Shown: positions 33,613 through 42,820 of the stretch, piece after piece
Layout of the letters: each line of letters opens with the position of its first letter
How positions within the stretch are numbered: the stretch's first letter is position 1
From: Kitasatospora fiedleri
GTDB taxonomy: Bacteria; Actinomycetota; Actinomycetes; Streptomycetales; Streptomycetaceae
Assembly (NCBI RefSeq): GCF_948472415.1
Contig: NZ_OX419519.1
Span: 434,001 to 498,000 of the forward strand
Direction: 5' to 3'
Length of the DNA stretch: 64,000 nt
Notes under the pieces: model-generated
What the model saw: only the letters and a program-made list of their open reading frames with translations
Databases searched by the model: none
Told to the model about the DNA's origin: nothing
Program-made: the position numbers and the translations under genes

Positions 33613-35055
33613 TCAGACTTCCGTCATCTGTGCGCGCACCGGTCGCGGCCACCGTCCGGCCCGCCGCGCGGACACCGCCGCGATCACCAGCAGGGCCGCC
33701 CCGTAGGCGAGTTGCTGCGTCCGTTCACCACCGGCCAGGTACAGCAACTGCCCGGCGGCGGGCACCGCCAGCCACTCCCAGCGGCCGTCGAGGGCGACCA
33801 GCGCCACCACCAGCAGCCCGTACCAGGGGTAGCCGGGGGCGGCCAGCAGCAGCGCCCCGCCGGTCACCAGCAACGCGCCCCGCCAGGGCCGCCCCGGGTC
33901 ACCGTGCCGCAGCACCCGCCACACCAGGACGGCCAGCAGCGCCGCCCCGCCCCACGGCGCGAACCGGTCGGGCAGCACCAGGCGCAGCAGCCCGAATCGG
34001 TCGAGGTGACCCTGCTGGTAGCCCTCCTCCCGCAGGTAGCCGGGCAGGTAGCCGAGCACCCCGGCCCCGGACGCCGCCACGTACGGCAGGTAGCAGAGCA
34101 CGAACACCCCGGCGGCGGCCACCAGCAGCACCAGGGCCGCAGCAGGCCGGAACGCACCCCCGGCGGGCCGGCCGGGCGCTCCCGGGTCCGTCTCCGGCGC
34201 GGCGCGCGGGCCGGCCGGGGCCGTGCCGGGTCGGTGCCGGGCGGGCGGGGGAGAGGACGCCGGAGAGGGCGCCCGGGAGGGCCAGGGCGGGGAGGAGCTT
34301 CACCGCCGTTGCCGCGCCCAGGGCCGCGCCGGCCGGCACCGGCCGGGTGCGGGCCGCCCAGCTCAGGCCGGCCACGGTCAGGAGTGCGCCGAGCGTGTCG
34401 ACGTGGGCGTCGTTGACCGCCCAGACCGCGACGCCCGGGCACCAGGCCCAGAGCGCGGCCCGCCGCCGTCCGCCCGTCACCGCGAGCAGCAGGGCGGTGG
34501 TCGCCACCGCCAGGGTCGCCCCGGCCGCCTGGGCGACCCGGACGCCGTCGCCGAAGGGGCGTTGGAGGAGGAACCACGCCTCGGCCAGCGGCGGGTAGAC
34601 GGTGTGCACGGCGGGGCGGTTGATCCGGGTGCAGGCGCCGTCGGCGGTGCGCCGTTCGTCCCACTCCGCGCAGCCGTCGCCGACCGGGAACCGGCCGGGG
34701 TCGCGCAGCCGGGTCAGGGCCGGGTCCTCGGGGTGTGCGCGTACGGGGAGACGCCCGCGGCCTGCACCTTGCCGTCCCAGCCGTAGCGGTAGGCGTCGTC
34801 GCTGGTCCGGGGCGGGGCGAGCAGGCCGGTCGCGGCGACCAGGACGCCGCCGGCCAGCACCAGCCGGGTCACCTGCCGGGCCGGTACCCGGCGCAGCAGG
34901 AGCAGCGCCGTCGCGAACAGGGCGGCGTCGGCGGCGTACCAGCCGTAGAGCGGGGTCCGGTCGCCGAGGGTGCCGCCGGTGGTGAAGGTCAGCGCGAGGC
35001 AGCCGGCCAGGGCGGTGACGGCGAGGGCGCAGGGCAGGGCGGGGCGTGCGGTCAC
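33613..35055 (-). CDS. Polytopic membrane glycosyltransferase, GT87/mannosyltransferase-like (two frameshifts)
   Basis: The reconstructed protein of about 480 residues has 10-12 hydrophobic segments. The first loop carries RTSDDAYRYGWDGKVQAAGVSPYAHTPEDPAL, the conserved acidic loop of polyprenyl-phosphate-sugar-dependent (GT-C) transferases. Later it has TVYPPLAEAWFLL, LLPALALPGALSGV, and ends RWPRPVRAQMTEV. Breaks lie near 34730 (CCCG(G)AG on the coding strand) and between about 34200 and 34260. The start is GTG 35053-35055 after GAGGGTGG. It probably adds a hexose from a lipid carrier on the outer membrane face, together with the GT2-DUF2064 enzyme. Confidence 0.78.
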
Positions 35056-35111
35056 CGCCCCACCCTCGCAGCTCGGGGCGTCCGGGGGGCGGCGGCGGGG
35101 TGCCGTCCGGA

Positions 35112-35181
35112 TTCCGTAAGCATCCGCCCGAACACCCGTCCGGACACGGGCCGTTCGGTCGGGCCGTTCGGATTCCGTAAG
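35112..35181. promoter_or_regulatory. Divergent promoter with two TTCCGTAAG elements
   Basis: TTCCGTAAG is present at 35112-35120 and 35173-35181, 61 bases apart, in the spacer between the GT-C gene (minus) and the cytochrome/molybdoenzyme fusion (plus). TAGCGC follows the second copy after seven bases. The same nonamer marks the RR/GT2 promoter, pointing to shared control. Confidence 0.55.
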
Positions 35182-35227
35182 CACGTCGTAGCGCCGTCGG
35201 GGCGGCCGGGCGCGCTTCGATGGTCTC

Positions 35228-36405
35228 GTGGACTCCGACCCCTCCCCGCCCGGCGGCGCTTCGATCCGCCGCTGCCCGCCCCGCCCGCCGCGCTGCGGCG
35301 CGGCCCGTTCCGCCCGGGCGCGTTCCGCTCCGCCGCGCACGAGCCGCGCACCGCGGTGGCGATCGGCCGGTGGCTGGGCGCGGCGGTGCTGCTGTGCTTC
35401 GCCACCGGGCTGATCAGCCACCTGCTCCAGGACCCGCCGTCCTGGCTGGCGCCGCACCTGCCGTCCCGTCCGGTGAACGGCTACCGGGTCACCCAGGGCC
35501 TGCACGTGATCAGCGGGCTGGCCGCGATCCCACTGACGGGCGCGAAGCTGTGGACGGTGTACCCGCGGCTGTTCGCCTGGCCGCCCGCACGCAGCGTCCT
35601 GCAGGGGCTGGAGCGGCTGTCGATCGCGCTGTTGGTCTCCGCCGTGCTGCTACAGCTGTTCACCGGTCTGCTGAACACCCTCCAGTGGTACCCGTGGCCG
35701 TTCCCGTTCCGGCAGACCCACTACTGGACGGCGTGGACGGCGGTCGGCGCGCTGCTGGTCCACCTGGCGGTCAAGGCGCCGGTGATCGCCGCGCACTGGC
35801 GCCGGGCCACCGCCGTCCCGCTGCCCGGGCGGCGGGCGGTGCTCGCGGCGACGGCCGCCGCCGTCAGCGCGGTCACCCTCACCACCGCGGGCCAGACCGT
35901 GCCGTGGCTGCGCGCCCTGGACCTGTTCGCCCCGCGCCGCCCGGGCGCCGGGGGCCAGGCGCTGCCGGTGAACCGCACCGCCGCTCAGGCCGGGACGACC
36001 ACCGTCCCGGCCGACTGGCGGCTGGCCGTCGACGGCCCGGCCGGCTACCGGATCGGCCTGGCCGAACTGCGCGCCCTGCCGCAGACCACCGCCGAACTGC
36101 CGATCACCTGCGTGGAGGGCTGGAGCGCGAACGCCCGCTGGACGGGCGTGCGGCTGACCGACCTGCTGCGCCGGGCCGGCGTCCCGGCCGGGTCGACGGT
36201 GCGGATCACCTCCCTGGAGGAGGACGGGCCGTACCGGGTCACCGAGATGCCCGCCGGGTACGCCGACGACCCGCTCACCCTGCTGGCCCTGGCCCTGGAC
36301 GGCCGCCCGCTGACGCCCGACCACGGCTTCCCGGCGCGGATCGTCGCGCCGAACCGGCCCGGGGTGCTACAGACCAAGTGGGTCGCCCGGATCGAGGTGG
36401 TCTGA
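35228..36405 (+). CDS. Cytochrome-b fused to molybdopterin oxidoreductase domain (start uncertain)
   Basis: About 390 residues. The N-terminal half is a four-helix cytochrome b561-like domain (IGRWLGAAVLLCFATGLISHLL, VTQGLHVISGLAAIPLTGAKLW, LLVSAVLLQLFTGLLN, HYWTAWTAVGALLVHLAVK). The C-terminal half is a sulfite-oxidase-fold domain with AELPITCVEGWSANARWTGVRL carrying the Mo-ligand Cys, and VAPNRPGVLQTKWVARIEVV. So one polypeptide combines what the neighbouring minus-strand pair has in two. The frame has no good start codon upstream of residue HEPRTAV; GTG 35228 would reach it only with a one-base repair near 35255. The next gene starts two bases after the stop. Confidence 0.75.
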
Positions 36406-36406
36406 G

Positions 36407-36814
36407 GTGCGGATCTTCCGCGGTGCCCTGCTGCTCGGCGGCCTCGCCCTGATCGCCTGCGGGCTGACCGGCCTGCTGACCGACCCGTACGTGACCGGCC
36501 CGCTCGGCGTGCTGCTGTGGGCCGTGGGGCTGCTGGTGCTGCACGACGGGCTGTGGCTGCCGCTGGTGTGCGCGGTCGGCGCGGCCGCGACCGGTCGGCC
36601 GGTGCTGCGCGGCTGGCTGGTGGTGGCGGCGGCGGTGGGCGCGGTGGCCGTCCCGGCGGTGCTGCGGGCCGGGGACGACCACGGCAACCCGACCCTGCTG
36701 CCGCTGCCCTACCTGCGGAACTGGCTGCTGTTCCTGGCGGTGAGCGCGGCCGCGGCCGCGCTCACCGCCGTGGTCCGACGGCGGGTCAGGAGGGCACGCC
36801 GGGCAGGCCGGTGA
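36407..36814 (+). CDS. Small four-helix membrane protein
   Basis: A 135-residue protein, GTG start directly after the fusion gene's stop. It has four hydrophobic segments (FRGALLLGGLALIACGLTGLL, LGVLLWAVGLLVLHDGLWLPL, VAAAVGAVAVPAVL, NWLLFLAVSAAAAALTAVV) and a basic tail. The family is not recognised, but it is evidently a co-translated partner of the redox fusion protein. Its end overlaps the convergent mtnP stop by 29 bases. Confidence 0.75.
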   Translation: MRIFRGALLLGGLALIACGLTGLLTDPYVTGPLGVLLWAVGLLVLHDGLWLPLVCAVGAAATGRPVLRGWLVVAAAVGAVAVPAVLRAGDDHGNPTLLPLPYLRNWLLFLAVSAAAAALTAVVRRRVRRARRAGR

Positions 36815-37663
36815 CCAGCCCGTCCAGGGCGTGCGAGCACGGGCAGTGCCGGACGGCGGGCAGCGCCTCCAGGGCCCCGAACAGGACGGTGCGCAGGCGC
36901 TCGACGTTGTGGGCGAAGACCTCCAGCACCTCGGCGTGGGTGACGCCCTCGCCGCTCTCGACGCCCGCGTCGAGGTCGGTCACCAGGGCCAACGAGGTGT
37001 AGCAGAGGCCGAGTTCGCGGGCCAGGACGGCTTCCGGGTGGCCGGTCATGCCGACCACGGACCAGCCGTTGGCGGTGAACCAGCGCGACTCCGCCCGGGT
37101 GGAGAAGCGCGGGCCCTCGATCACCACCAGGGTGCCGCCGTCCACGGGCTCCCAGGCGAGGTCGCGGGCGGCGGCCAGGGCGGCGGCGCGGCCGGCCGGG
37201 CAGTAGGGGTCGGCCATCGAGACGTGGACCACCTCGGGCACCGAACCGTCCGGCAGTATCCGGCCGTCGTAGTAGGTCTGCGCCCGCCCGGAGGTGCGGT
37301 CGACGAACTGGTCCGGCACCAGCAGCGTGCCCGGCCCGTACTCGGGCGCAGGCCGCCCACCGCGCACGGCGCCACCACCTGCCGCACCCCCAGCGCGTGC
37401 AGCGCCCACAGGTTGGCCCGGTAGTTGATCCGGTGCGGCGGCAGCCGGTGGCCCCGGCCGTGCCGGGGCAGGAAGGCGACCCGCCGGCCGGCCGCCTCGC
37501 CGACGAACAGGGCGTCGGACGGCGGCCCGTACGGCGTCTCCACCCGCACCTCGACGGCGTCCCCGAGCAAGGCGTACAGCCCCGACCCCCCGATCACCCC
37601 GAGCTCGGCGCTCGGGACGCCGTCGGCGCGGGGCGGGTTTCCCTGTGCAGAAGCAGTGGTCAT
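36786..37663 (-). CDS. mtnP: S-methyl-5'-thioadenosine phosphorylase (one frameshift)
   Basis: A family-2 purine nucleoside phosphorylase. [20 protein letters not shown] is the phosphate loop, then [54 protein letters not shown] and [15 protein letters not shown]. The MTA-type C-terminal [36 protein letters not shown] follows. One G is missing near 37343 (CCCG(G)AG on the coding strand), after GGLRP. The enzyme cleaves methylthioadenosine to adenine and methylthioribose-1-phosphate in methionine salvage. Start ATG 37661-37663. Its place beside the redox/glycosyl block is seen but not explained. Confidence 0.9.
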
Positions 37664-37831
37664 GCCCCCACCCTAAGGAGGGCGGGCGGCCGACCCGCCC
37701 AGGACGGCCTTACGGCTCGCTGACGGCTCCGGCCCGGGGGCCGGAGCCGGGACCCGGGGTGTTCCCGAAGGGCGCCCAGCGGGTCTACTGTTCGGTAACA
37801 TCCCGCACCGCCCGGACGACCAGGAGAACCG

Positions 37832-38194
37832 ATGACCGCCGACCGTTCCGCCCGCCTGCTGGGCGGCCTCCTGCTCGCCGCCGGAGTCGCGCACTTCGCC
37901 GCGCCGAAGCCCTTCGACTCGATCGTGCCGCGCAGCCTGCCCGGCGACCCCCGGACCTGGACCAGGGCGAGCGGCCTGGCCGAGCTGGCCGTCGGCGCGG
38001 CGGTGCTGCACCCGCGCAGCCGCCGCGGCGGCGGGCTGGCGGCCGCCGGGCTGTTCGCCGCCGTCTTCCCGGCCAACGTGAAGATGGCCTACGACTGGCG
38101 CCACCGCCCGGCCCCGCTGCGCGCCGCCGCGTTCGCCCGGCTGCCGTTGCAGGCCCCGCTGATCGCCTGGGCGCTGCGGGTCTCGCGCGGCTGA
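37832..38194 (+). CDS. DoxX-like small membrane protein
   Basis: A 120-residue membrane protein with the actinomycete DoxX-like pattern: LLGGLLLAAGVAHFAAPKPFDSIVPRSLPGDPRTWTRASGLAELAVG, then two more hydrophobic helices with a Phe-Pro-Ala-Asn-Val-Lys-Met-Ala turn. The His in VAHF and the IVPRxLPG loop are typical. The function is unknown and redox-related in some relatives. It has its own promoter region; TCTACTGTTCGGTAAC at 37783-37798 may hold the -10. Confidence 0.8.
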   Translation: MTADRSARLLGGLLLAAGVAHFAAPKPFDSIVPRSLPGDPRTWTRASGLAELAVGAAVLHPRSRRGGGLAAAGLFAAVFPANVKMAYDWRHRPAPLRAAAFARLPLQAPLIAWALRVSRG

Positions 38195-38237
38195 CGCCCG
38201 CTCAGCCGCCCCACCGCTCGGCGGGCCCGACGTCCCC

Positions 38238-39548
38238 TCAGCCGCCGTACCACTCGGCGGGCCTGACGGTCGCGTCCGGTCCGCCGGGGCGGCGGGCGAG
38301 GATCTGGTCGACCCCCATCCGCCCCTCGGAGAAGGCCAGCGAGCTGCCCGCCGTGTAGAGCTGCCACAGCCGCACCGCGGGCCGGCCGACCAGGGCGGTG
38401 AAACGGTCCTGGTGGCGGGTCAGGGTGTCCCGCCAGGCGTCGATGGTGCGGGCGTAGTGCGGGCGCATCGCCTCGGTGTGCAGCACCTCCAGGCCCGCCG
38501 CCTCGATCAGGTCGACGGTCTGCCCGAGCGGGCGCATGTGCATGTCGGGGGCGATGTACGCCTCGATGAACGCGCCGCCGCCGGGCGCGGCGGCCCCGCG
38601 CGACATCTGCTGGACCAGCAGTCGGCCGCCGGGGCGGAGCAGTCCGTGCAGCCGGGCGGCGAAGTCGGGGTACTGGTCCCGGCCGACGTGCTCGCCCATC
38701 TCCACGCAGCTGACGGCATCGTAGGCGTCCGCGGCGATCTCCCGGTAGTCGCACAGCCGGACGTCGACCAGGTCGGCGACGCCCGCCTCGGCCACCAGCG
38801 AGCGGGCGTGGGCGTGCTGGCGGGCGGAGAGGGTGACGGCGGTGACCTGCGCGCCGTAGTGGACGGCGGCGTGCCGAGCCAGTGCGCCCCAGCCGCAGCC
38901 GACGTCGAGCAGCCGGGTGCCGGGGCGCAGGTCGAGCTTGCGGCAGATCAGGTCGAACTTGGCCTCCTGGGCGGCCTCCAGGGACTGGTCGTCGGAGGTG
39001 TAGTAGGCGCACGAGTAGGCCATCGCCGGTCCGAGCAGCAGGGCGTAGAACTCGTTCGACAGGTCGTAGTGGTGGCTGATCACCGCCCGGTCCCGACCCC
39101 GGCTGTGCAGGGCACCGCGGACCCGGGCCCGGCCGCCGGGCCGGGGCGGCGGCGGTCCGACGGCCCCGAGCCGGGCGGCGGCCGACAGCAGGGCGGGCCA
39201 GCTGCCCGGGGACGGCCGGCCGAGCCGCCGTCCGGCGAGTTCCCGGCGGACGGCGGACAGGGCCTCGCCGAGGTCGCCCTCGACGTCGAGCTCACCGCTG
39301 ATCCAGGCGTCGGCCAGCCCCAGCTCGCCCGGCTGCCACAGCAGCCGACGCAACGCCCGGCGGTGGCGCACCACCACCTGCGGCCCGGTCGCCGGGCCGG
39401 TGGTCGAACCGTCCCAGAGCCGCAGGCCGAAGGGCGGCGGCCCCCCGAGCAGCTCCTGGAGCACCGGGGCCAGCACCTCGGCGGCCCCGGCGCGCGCGCC
39501 CGCGCGCCGTTCGGGTGCCGGGCTGTTTCGGGTGGCAGGTACGGTCAT
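38238..39548 (-). CDS. Cyclopropane-fatty-acyl-phospholipid synthase-like methyltransferase
   Basis: A 436-residue CFA-synthase family protein. The N-terminal lipid domain has LGLADAWISGELDVEGDLGEAL. The family hallmark SHHYDLSNEFYALLLGPAMAYSCAYY precedes the SAM site LLDVGCGWGALARHAAVHYGAQVTAVTLS and VSCVEMGEHVG. It transfers a methylene or methyl from SAM to unsaturated membrane lipid chains. The end (EGRMGVDQILARRP) is typical. The start is ATG 39546-39548 and the gene is intact. It has no operon partner. Confidence 0.88.
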   Translation of the reverse strand: MTVPATRNSPAPERRAGARAGAAEVLAPVLQELLGGPPPFGLRLWDGSTTGPATGPQVVVRHRRALRRLLWQPGELGLADAWISGELDVEGDLGEALSAVRRELAGRRLGRPSPGSWPALLSAAARLGAVGPPPPRPGGRARVRGALHSRGRDRAVISHHYDLSNEFYALLLGPAMAYSCAYYTSDDQSLEAAQEAKFDLICRKLDLRPGTRLLDVGCGWGALARHAAVHYGAQVTAVTLSARQHAHARSLVAEAGVADLVDVRLCDYREIAADAYDAVSCVEMGEHVGRDQYPDFAARLHGLLRPGGRLLVQQMSRGAAAPGGGAFIEAYIAPDMHMRPLGQTVDLIEAAGLEVLHTEAMRPHYARTIDAWRDTLTRHQDRFTALVGRPAVRLWQLYTAGSSLAFSEGRMGVDQILARRPGGPDATVRPAEWYGG

Positions 39549-39685
39549 GGGTCCCCTCCGCCGGACGGGGCCGCCGGGCGGCCTCACGCTGGTGTCTGCT
39601 CCCCGGGTTCGGAGCCGACCGCGCCGCGGATCGGTCACCCGCGCCACGAATCGACCTGCCCGGCCTCCGGCTGCGGCCGTGGCCT

Positions 39686-39725
<40 letters not shown>

Positions 39726-39806
39726 TCAGGCTGACCGGCCGGGCGGCTCAGCGAAGCAGTCGGGGGGGGACGGGCGGTGGGACAGGCGGTGGGACGGACG
39801 GGCGGC

Positions 39807-40905
39807 TCAGCGGGGCGGCTCGGCCGGGCGGGTGGTGGGCGGCCGGGCGGTGAAGGACTGTTCGATCAGGTCCAGCGCCGCTTCGAGCGTCCGGGGGCGG
39901 CCGGTCGGGGCGGGCGGGTCGTGGCGGTGCCAGCCGGGGCCGGCGGCGACGACCAGGGGGCGGGTCCGGGAGCCGGGCGGGCCCCAGACGGCTCGGTCGA
40001 CCTGGCGGGCGAGGAGCGGGTCCGCGGTGCGCTCGCTCTGCGACCAGAGCAGGACCGCGGAGGGGCCCAGGCGCTGGACAGCGTCGAGCAGGGCCCGGGC
40101 CGGGACGGTCGCGCCGAGCATGCGGTAGGGCAGTCCCCGGACGGCCATGCCGGCCGCCACCGCCTCCAGCGGCAGGGTGTGCTGCTCGGCGGGCATCGCC
40201 GCGAGCAGGACGGGCGGCCCGGACCGGAAGCGGGCCGGGGTGACGGCCACCGCGCGCAGCGCCGCGGAGACGTGCCAGGACAGCAGGTGCTCGACCTCGA
40301 CGTACTGCTCGCCGTCGGCGGCCCACTTGCGGCCGGCCGCGCGCAGCGCGGGCATCATCACCTCGGTCCACGCCCGTTCGGGGCCGAGGTCGGCGAGGGC
40401 CAGCCGCAGGATGTCGGCGACCTCGGGCCGTCCAGCCGCACGGCCGCCCGGGCCAGGCCCCGGCACTCGGGCCGGACGGTGCCCACCGGCATCGCGCGGC
40501 TGCCGCCGGGCGGACGGGGGCCGGGCCCGGCCGGGGCCGCCTCGTCGGACCCGGAGTCGGGCCGGGTGGGGTCGGGCCGCGCGGGGCCGGTCTCCGGCGG
40601 CCGGGCGGCGCGGGCGGCCTCCCCCGGGGGACGCCGCGGGAGGTCAGGCGGCACATCTCCTCCAGCAGGGCGATGTCCGCCGGGCTCCAGCGGCGGTGCC
40701 GGCCCGGCTCCCGGTGGGAGGGGCCGATCCCGTACCGGCGCTCCCAGGAGCGCACTGTGGTGGGCGACACGCCCAGCCGCCGGGCGACCGCCCCGGTCGA
40801 CACCCCGGCCAGGGCGTCGTCCGCCGGGTCGTGGCCCGGGCGCGGGTCACCGGTGTCCGTCGCCGTGGAGGCCCGGCCTCCTGCCGTCGCCGTCTCGTTC
40901 ACCAT
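39807..40905 (-). CDS. MerR regulator with cobalamin-binding domain, LitR/CarH-like (two frameshifts)
   Basis: The N-terminal MerR helix-turn-helix is GVSTGAVARRLGVSPTTVRSWERRYGIGPSHREPGRHRRWSPADIALLEEM. The C-terminal half has an all-helical domain with W-x10-EH (RKWAADGEQYVEVEHLLSWH) and a B12-type flavodoxin-like domain with EQH in place of DxH (LLAAMPAEQHTLPLEAVAAG). LitR/CarH proteins bind adenosylcobalamin and leave DNA on illumination. Breaks at about 40640 and at 40424 (again CCCG(G)AG) are repaired by one base each. The start ATG 40903-40905 overlaps the DUF427 gene. Pairing with an ECF sigma gene two genes upstream is like the streptomycete LitR/LitS light system; identity is inferred. 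Confidence 0.72.
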
Positions 40906-41381
40906 CGGGACGTCCCGGGCGCGCCCTTGAACGGGCCGGTGATCTCGTCGGTGATCCAGCCGCCGTAGAACCCGCCCTGCTGCGGCCGGACGGTCTCGCC
41001 GTCCACCGTGCAGCGGTCCACCCGGTCCGGGTGGAACGCCAGGTGGTCGCGGAGCGCGCGGTAGCCGGGCATCGGCTCGGGGTAGCTCCAGGCGGCCCGG
41101 GGCGACAGCCGCCCGTCGGCCAGCACGTTCCAGTACCGGGCGCGGCCCTTCCACTCGCACAGGGTGCCGCCGTCGGCCGGCCGGAGCAGGGCCGTGGCCA
41201 CGTCGGGGCGCGGCAGGTAGAACACCGGCGGGTGGCTGGTCTCCAGCACGCGCAGGGCCCGGCGGGTGGAGGCGAGCAGCCGCCCGGCGAAGAAGACCTC
41301 GACGAGCCGGCCGTCGGGCACCAGGGCGGGCGGTCTGGGGTAGTCCCAGACCGATTCGGTCGGACGGTCCTGGTGGTGCAC
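40899..41381 (-). CDS. DUF427 protein
   Basis: A 160-residue single-domain protein matching DUF427: RLVEVFFAGRLLASTRRALRVLETSHPPVFYLPRPDV, TLCEWKGRARYWNV, AAWSYPEPMPGYRALRDHLAFHPDRVDRCTVDGETV and a C-terminal GFYGGWITDEITGPFKG. The family has a small beta-fold and no proven activity. The GTG start at 41379-41381 follows GAGGAG. It lies 29 bases after the ECF sigma gene and overlaps the MerR/B12 gene, so all three are one operon. Confidence 0.85.
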   Translation of the reverse strand: MHHQDRPTESVWDYPRPPALVPDGRLVEVFFAGRLLASTRRALRVLETSHPPVFYLPRPDVATALLRPADGGTLCEWKGRARYWNVLADGRLSPRAAWSYPEPMPGYRALRDHLAFHPDRVDRCTVDGETVRPQQGGFYGGWITDEITGPFKGAPGTSRW

Positions 41382-41410
41382 GGTTCTCCTCCTCACCCGT
41401 CCCCGCGGCC

Positions 41411-42001
41411 TCACGCCTCGTCGAAGGCCGCGCGCAGCCGCAGCAGGCCGTCCCGCATCCGGCTCTTGACGGTGCCCAGCGGGACGTCCAGGAGGACCGC
41501 GATCCGGCTCTGCGAGTAGCCGCCGTAGTAGGCGAGCACCAGGGCCTCGCACTGGGCCCGGCCGAGCGCGGCCAGGGCCTGCCGCACCCGGGCCGCCTCC
41601 ATGGACCGCTCGACCTCGTCCGCCACCGGTTCGGCGGCCGGCGCGGTCGCCGTCCGGTCGGCGCGCACGACGCGTTCCTCGCGTTCGGTGCGGGCCCGCA
41701 CCGACCTGACCCGGTCGACGGCGCGCCGGTGGGCGATCGTGCCCACCCAGGCCGCGGCCGAGCCGCGCTCCGGCCGGTAGGACGGTGCCGAGCGCCAGAC
41801 CTCCAGCAGCGCCTCCTGGGCGACCTCCTCGGCCTGCCAGGCGTCGCGCAGCACCCGCAGGGCGATGCCGTGGACGGTGGGCGCGATCTCCTCGTACAGG
41901 TCCGCGTACGCCGCGCGGTCGCCGTGGGCGGTGCGCTCCAGCAGGTGCCGGAGCGACTCGGCGCGGCCGGGGCGGGACGTCGTGGTCGAGGTGGCTGACA
42001 T
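41411..42001 (-). CDS. ECF sigma factor (SigK/SigJ-like)
   Basis: A 196-residue ECF sigma factor. Region 2 is LRHLLERTAHGDRAAYADLYEEIAPTVHGIALRVLRDAWQAEEVAQEALLEVW... SAAAWVGTIAHRRAVDRVR; region 4 is LGRAQCEALVLAYYGGYSQSRIAVLLDVPLGTVKSRMRDGLLRL. It is of the SigK type, usually held by an anti-sigma factor, but none is adjacent. The downstream partners are DUF427 and a MerR/B12 regulator. It starts at ATG 41999-42001. Three GCAGCGTT boxes upstream suggest autoregulation. Confidence 0.88.
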   Translation of the reverse strand: MSATSTTTSRPGRAESLRHLLERTAHGDRAAYADLYEEIAPTVHGIALRVLRDAWQAEEVAQEALLEVWRSAPSYRPERGSAAAWVGTIAHRRAVDRVRSVRARTEREERVVRADRTATAPAAEPVADEVERSMEAARVRQALAALGRAQCEALVLAYYGGYSQSRIAVLLDVPLGTVKSRMRDGLLRLRAAFDEA

Positions 42002-42021
42002 GCTCCGCACGCTCCTCGCCT

Positions 42022-42071
42022 GCAGCGTTTCCCGCCACTTGCAGCGTTGTCGCATCGATCCGCGCAGCGTT
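42022..42071 (-). promoter_or_regulatory. Three GCAGCGTT boxes upstream of the ECF sigma gene
   Basis: GCAGCGTT lies at 42022-42029, 42041-42048 and 42064-42071. Read with the gene these are AACGCTGC. The middle one is extended as GCAGCGTT-GT-CGCATCGA, and an identical arrangement GCAGCGTT-CC-CGCATCGA is found at 42821-42838 before the DUF4383 gene. ECF -35 elements often contain (G)GAAC, so these may be promoters read by this sigma factor. Confidence 0.55.
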
Positions 42072-42179
42072 CGCCGGTGCACCGTTTGCCGGTGCGGCGG
42101 TCCCGGCATGGCACGGCACGGCGGCGGGCCCGCACGACGGCGGGCCCGCATGGTGGCCGGTGGCCGGTGGCCGACCGGG

Positions 42180-42743
42180 TCAGAGCGTCGGGGGGCGGTG
42201 GCCGGTCCCGGCCGTGAGCGCTCCGAGGCGGGCGTCGGCCGGGTCGATCGCGCGGGGCCGCCCGGCGGCGTCCGGTGCGGCCGACTCGGGGTGGCGGTGG
42301 CGCCAGTACGGGTTGTCGTACGGCAGTCGGCCGCTGACCCGCCCGTACATGCCGAAGGTCGCGATGAGCAGGCCCATCGCGAAGCTGAAGACCACGTTGG
42401 GGATGCGGAACGCCAGCACGTTGGCGCCGGAGTCGAGCAGGGCGAGGTTGACGAAGCCGCTGAGCACGAACAGGGTGCCGACCACGATGTTGACCGTCGA
42501 GGCTGTGGTGCCGCCGATCGCCGCACCGATGATCAGCACCACGGCCGTCACGATCGACACCAGGCTCAGCAGGCCGTTGCTCGACAGCCCGGCGACGCTC
42601 TCGCCCCGGGTGCTGAAGAACGCCAGGCCGTCGGCCAGGCCCAGGCAGCCGAACACCAGCAGCACGACACCGCACAGGCCCGCGCCGAACCGGTACACCC
42701 GAGCGAGGGGGTGGTCCACGGGAAGCTCATCACGGAAGTCCAT
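42180..42743 (-). CDS. DUF4383 membrane protein
   Basis: A 187-residue four-helix membrane protein of the DUF4383 type: YRFGAGLCGVVLLVFGCLGLADGLAFFSTRG, LSLVSIVTAVVLIIGAAIGG, VNIVVGTLFVLSGFVNLAL and VVFSFAMGLLIATFGMYGRVSGRLPYDNPYWRHRHP. The function is unknown. It is often stress-regulated in streptomycetes, to my memory. Its promoter region carries the same extended GCAGCGTT box as the ECF sigma gene, so it is a probable target of that sigma factor. Confidence 0.82.
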   Translation of the reverse strand: MDFRDELPVDHPLARVYRFGAGLCGVVLLVFGCLGLADGLAFFSTRGESVAGLSSNGLLSLVSIVTAVVLIIGAAIGGTTASTVNIVVGTLFVLSGFVNLALLDSGANVLAFRIPNVVFSFAMGLLIATFGMYGRVSGRLPYDNPYWRHRHPESAAPDAAGRPRAIDPADARLGALTAGTGHRPPTL

Positions 42744-42820
42744 GACGACTCTCTCCTTCGACAGGGGAGGCGGGTGCCTCCGCCCTCCACCGTCGGGGCC
42801 CGGCCCGGGCGGGGGAAGTC

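Noticed and set aside
30134-37663. Arsenosugar or other organoarsenic pathway because of DUF2064 and MTA phosphorylase
   Set aside because: No ArsM-type methyltransferase, radical SAM ArsS or arsenic transport gene is visible; the database naming of DUF2064 relatives is not evidence of function.
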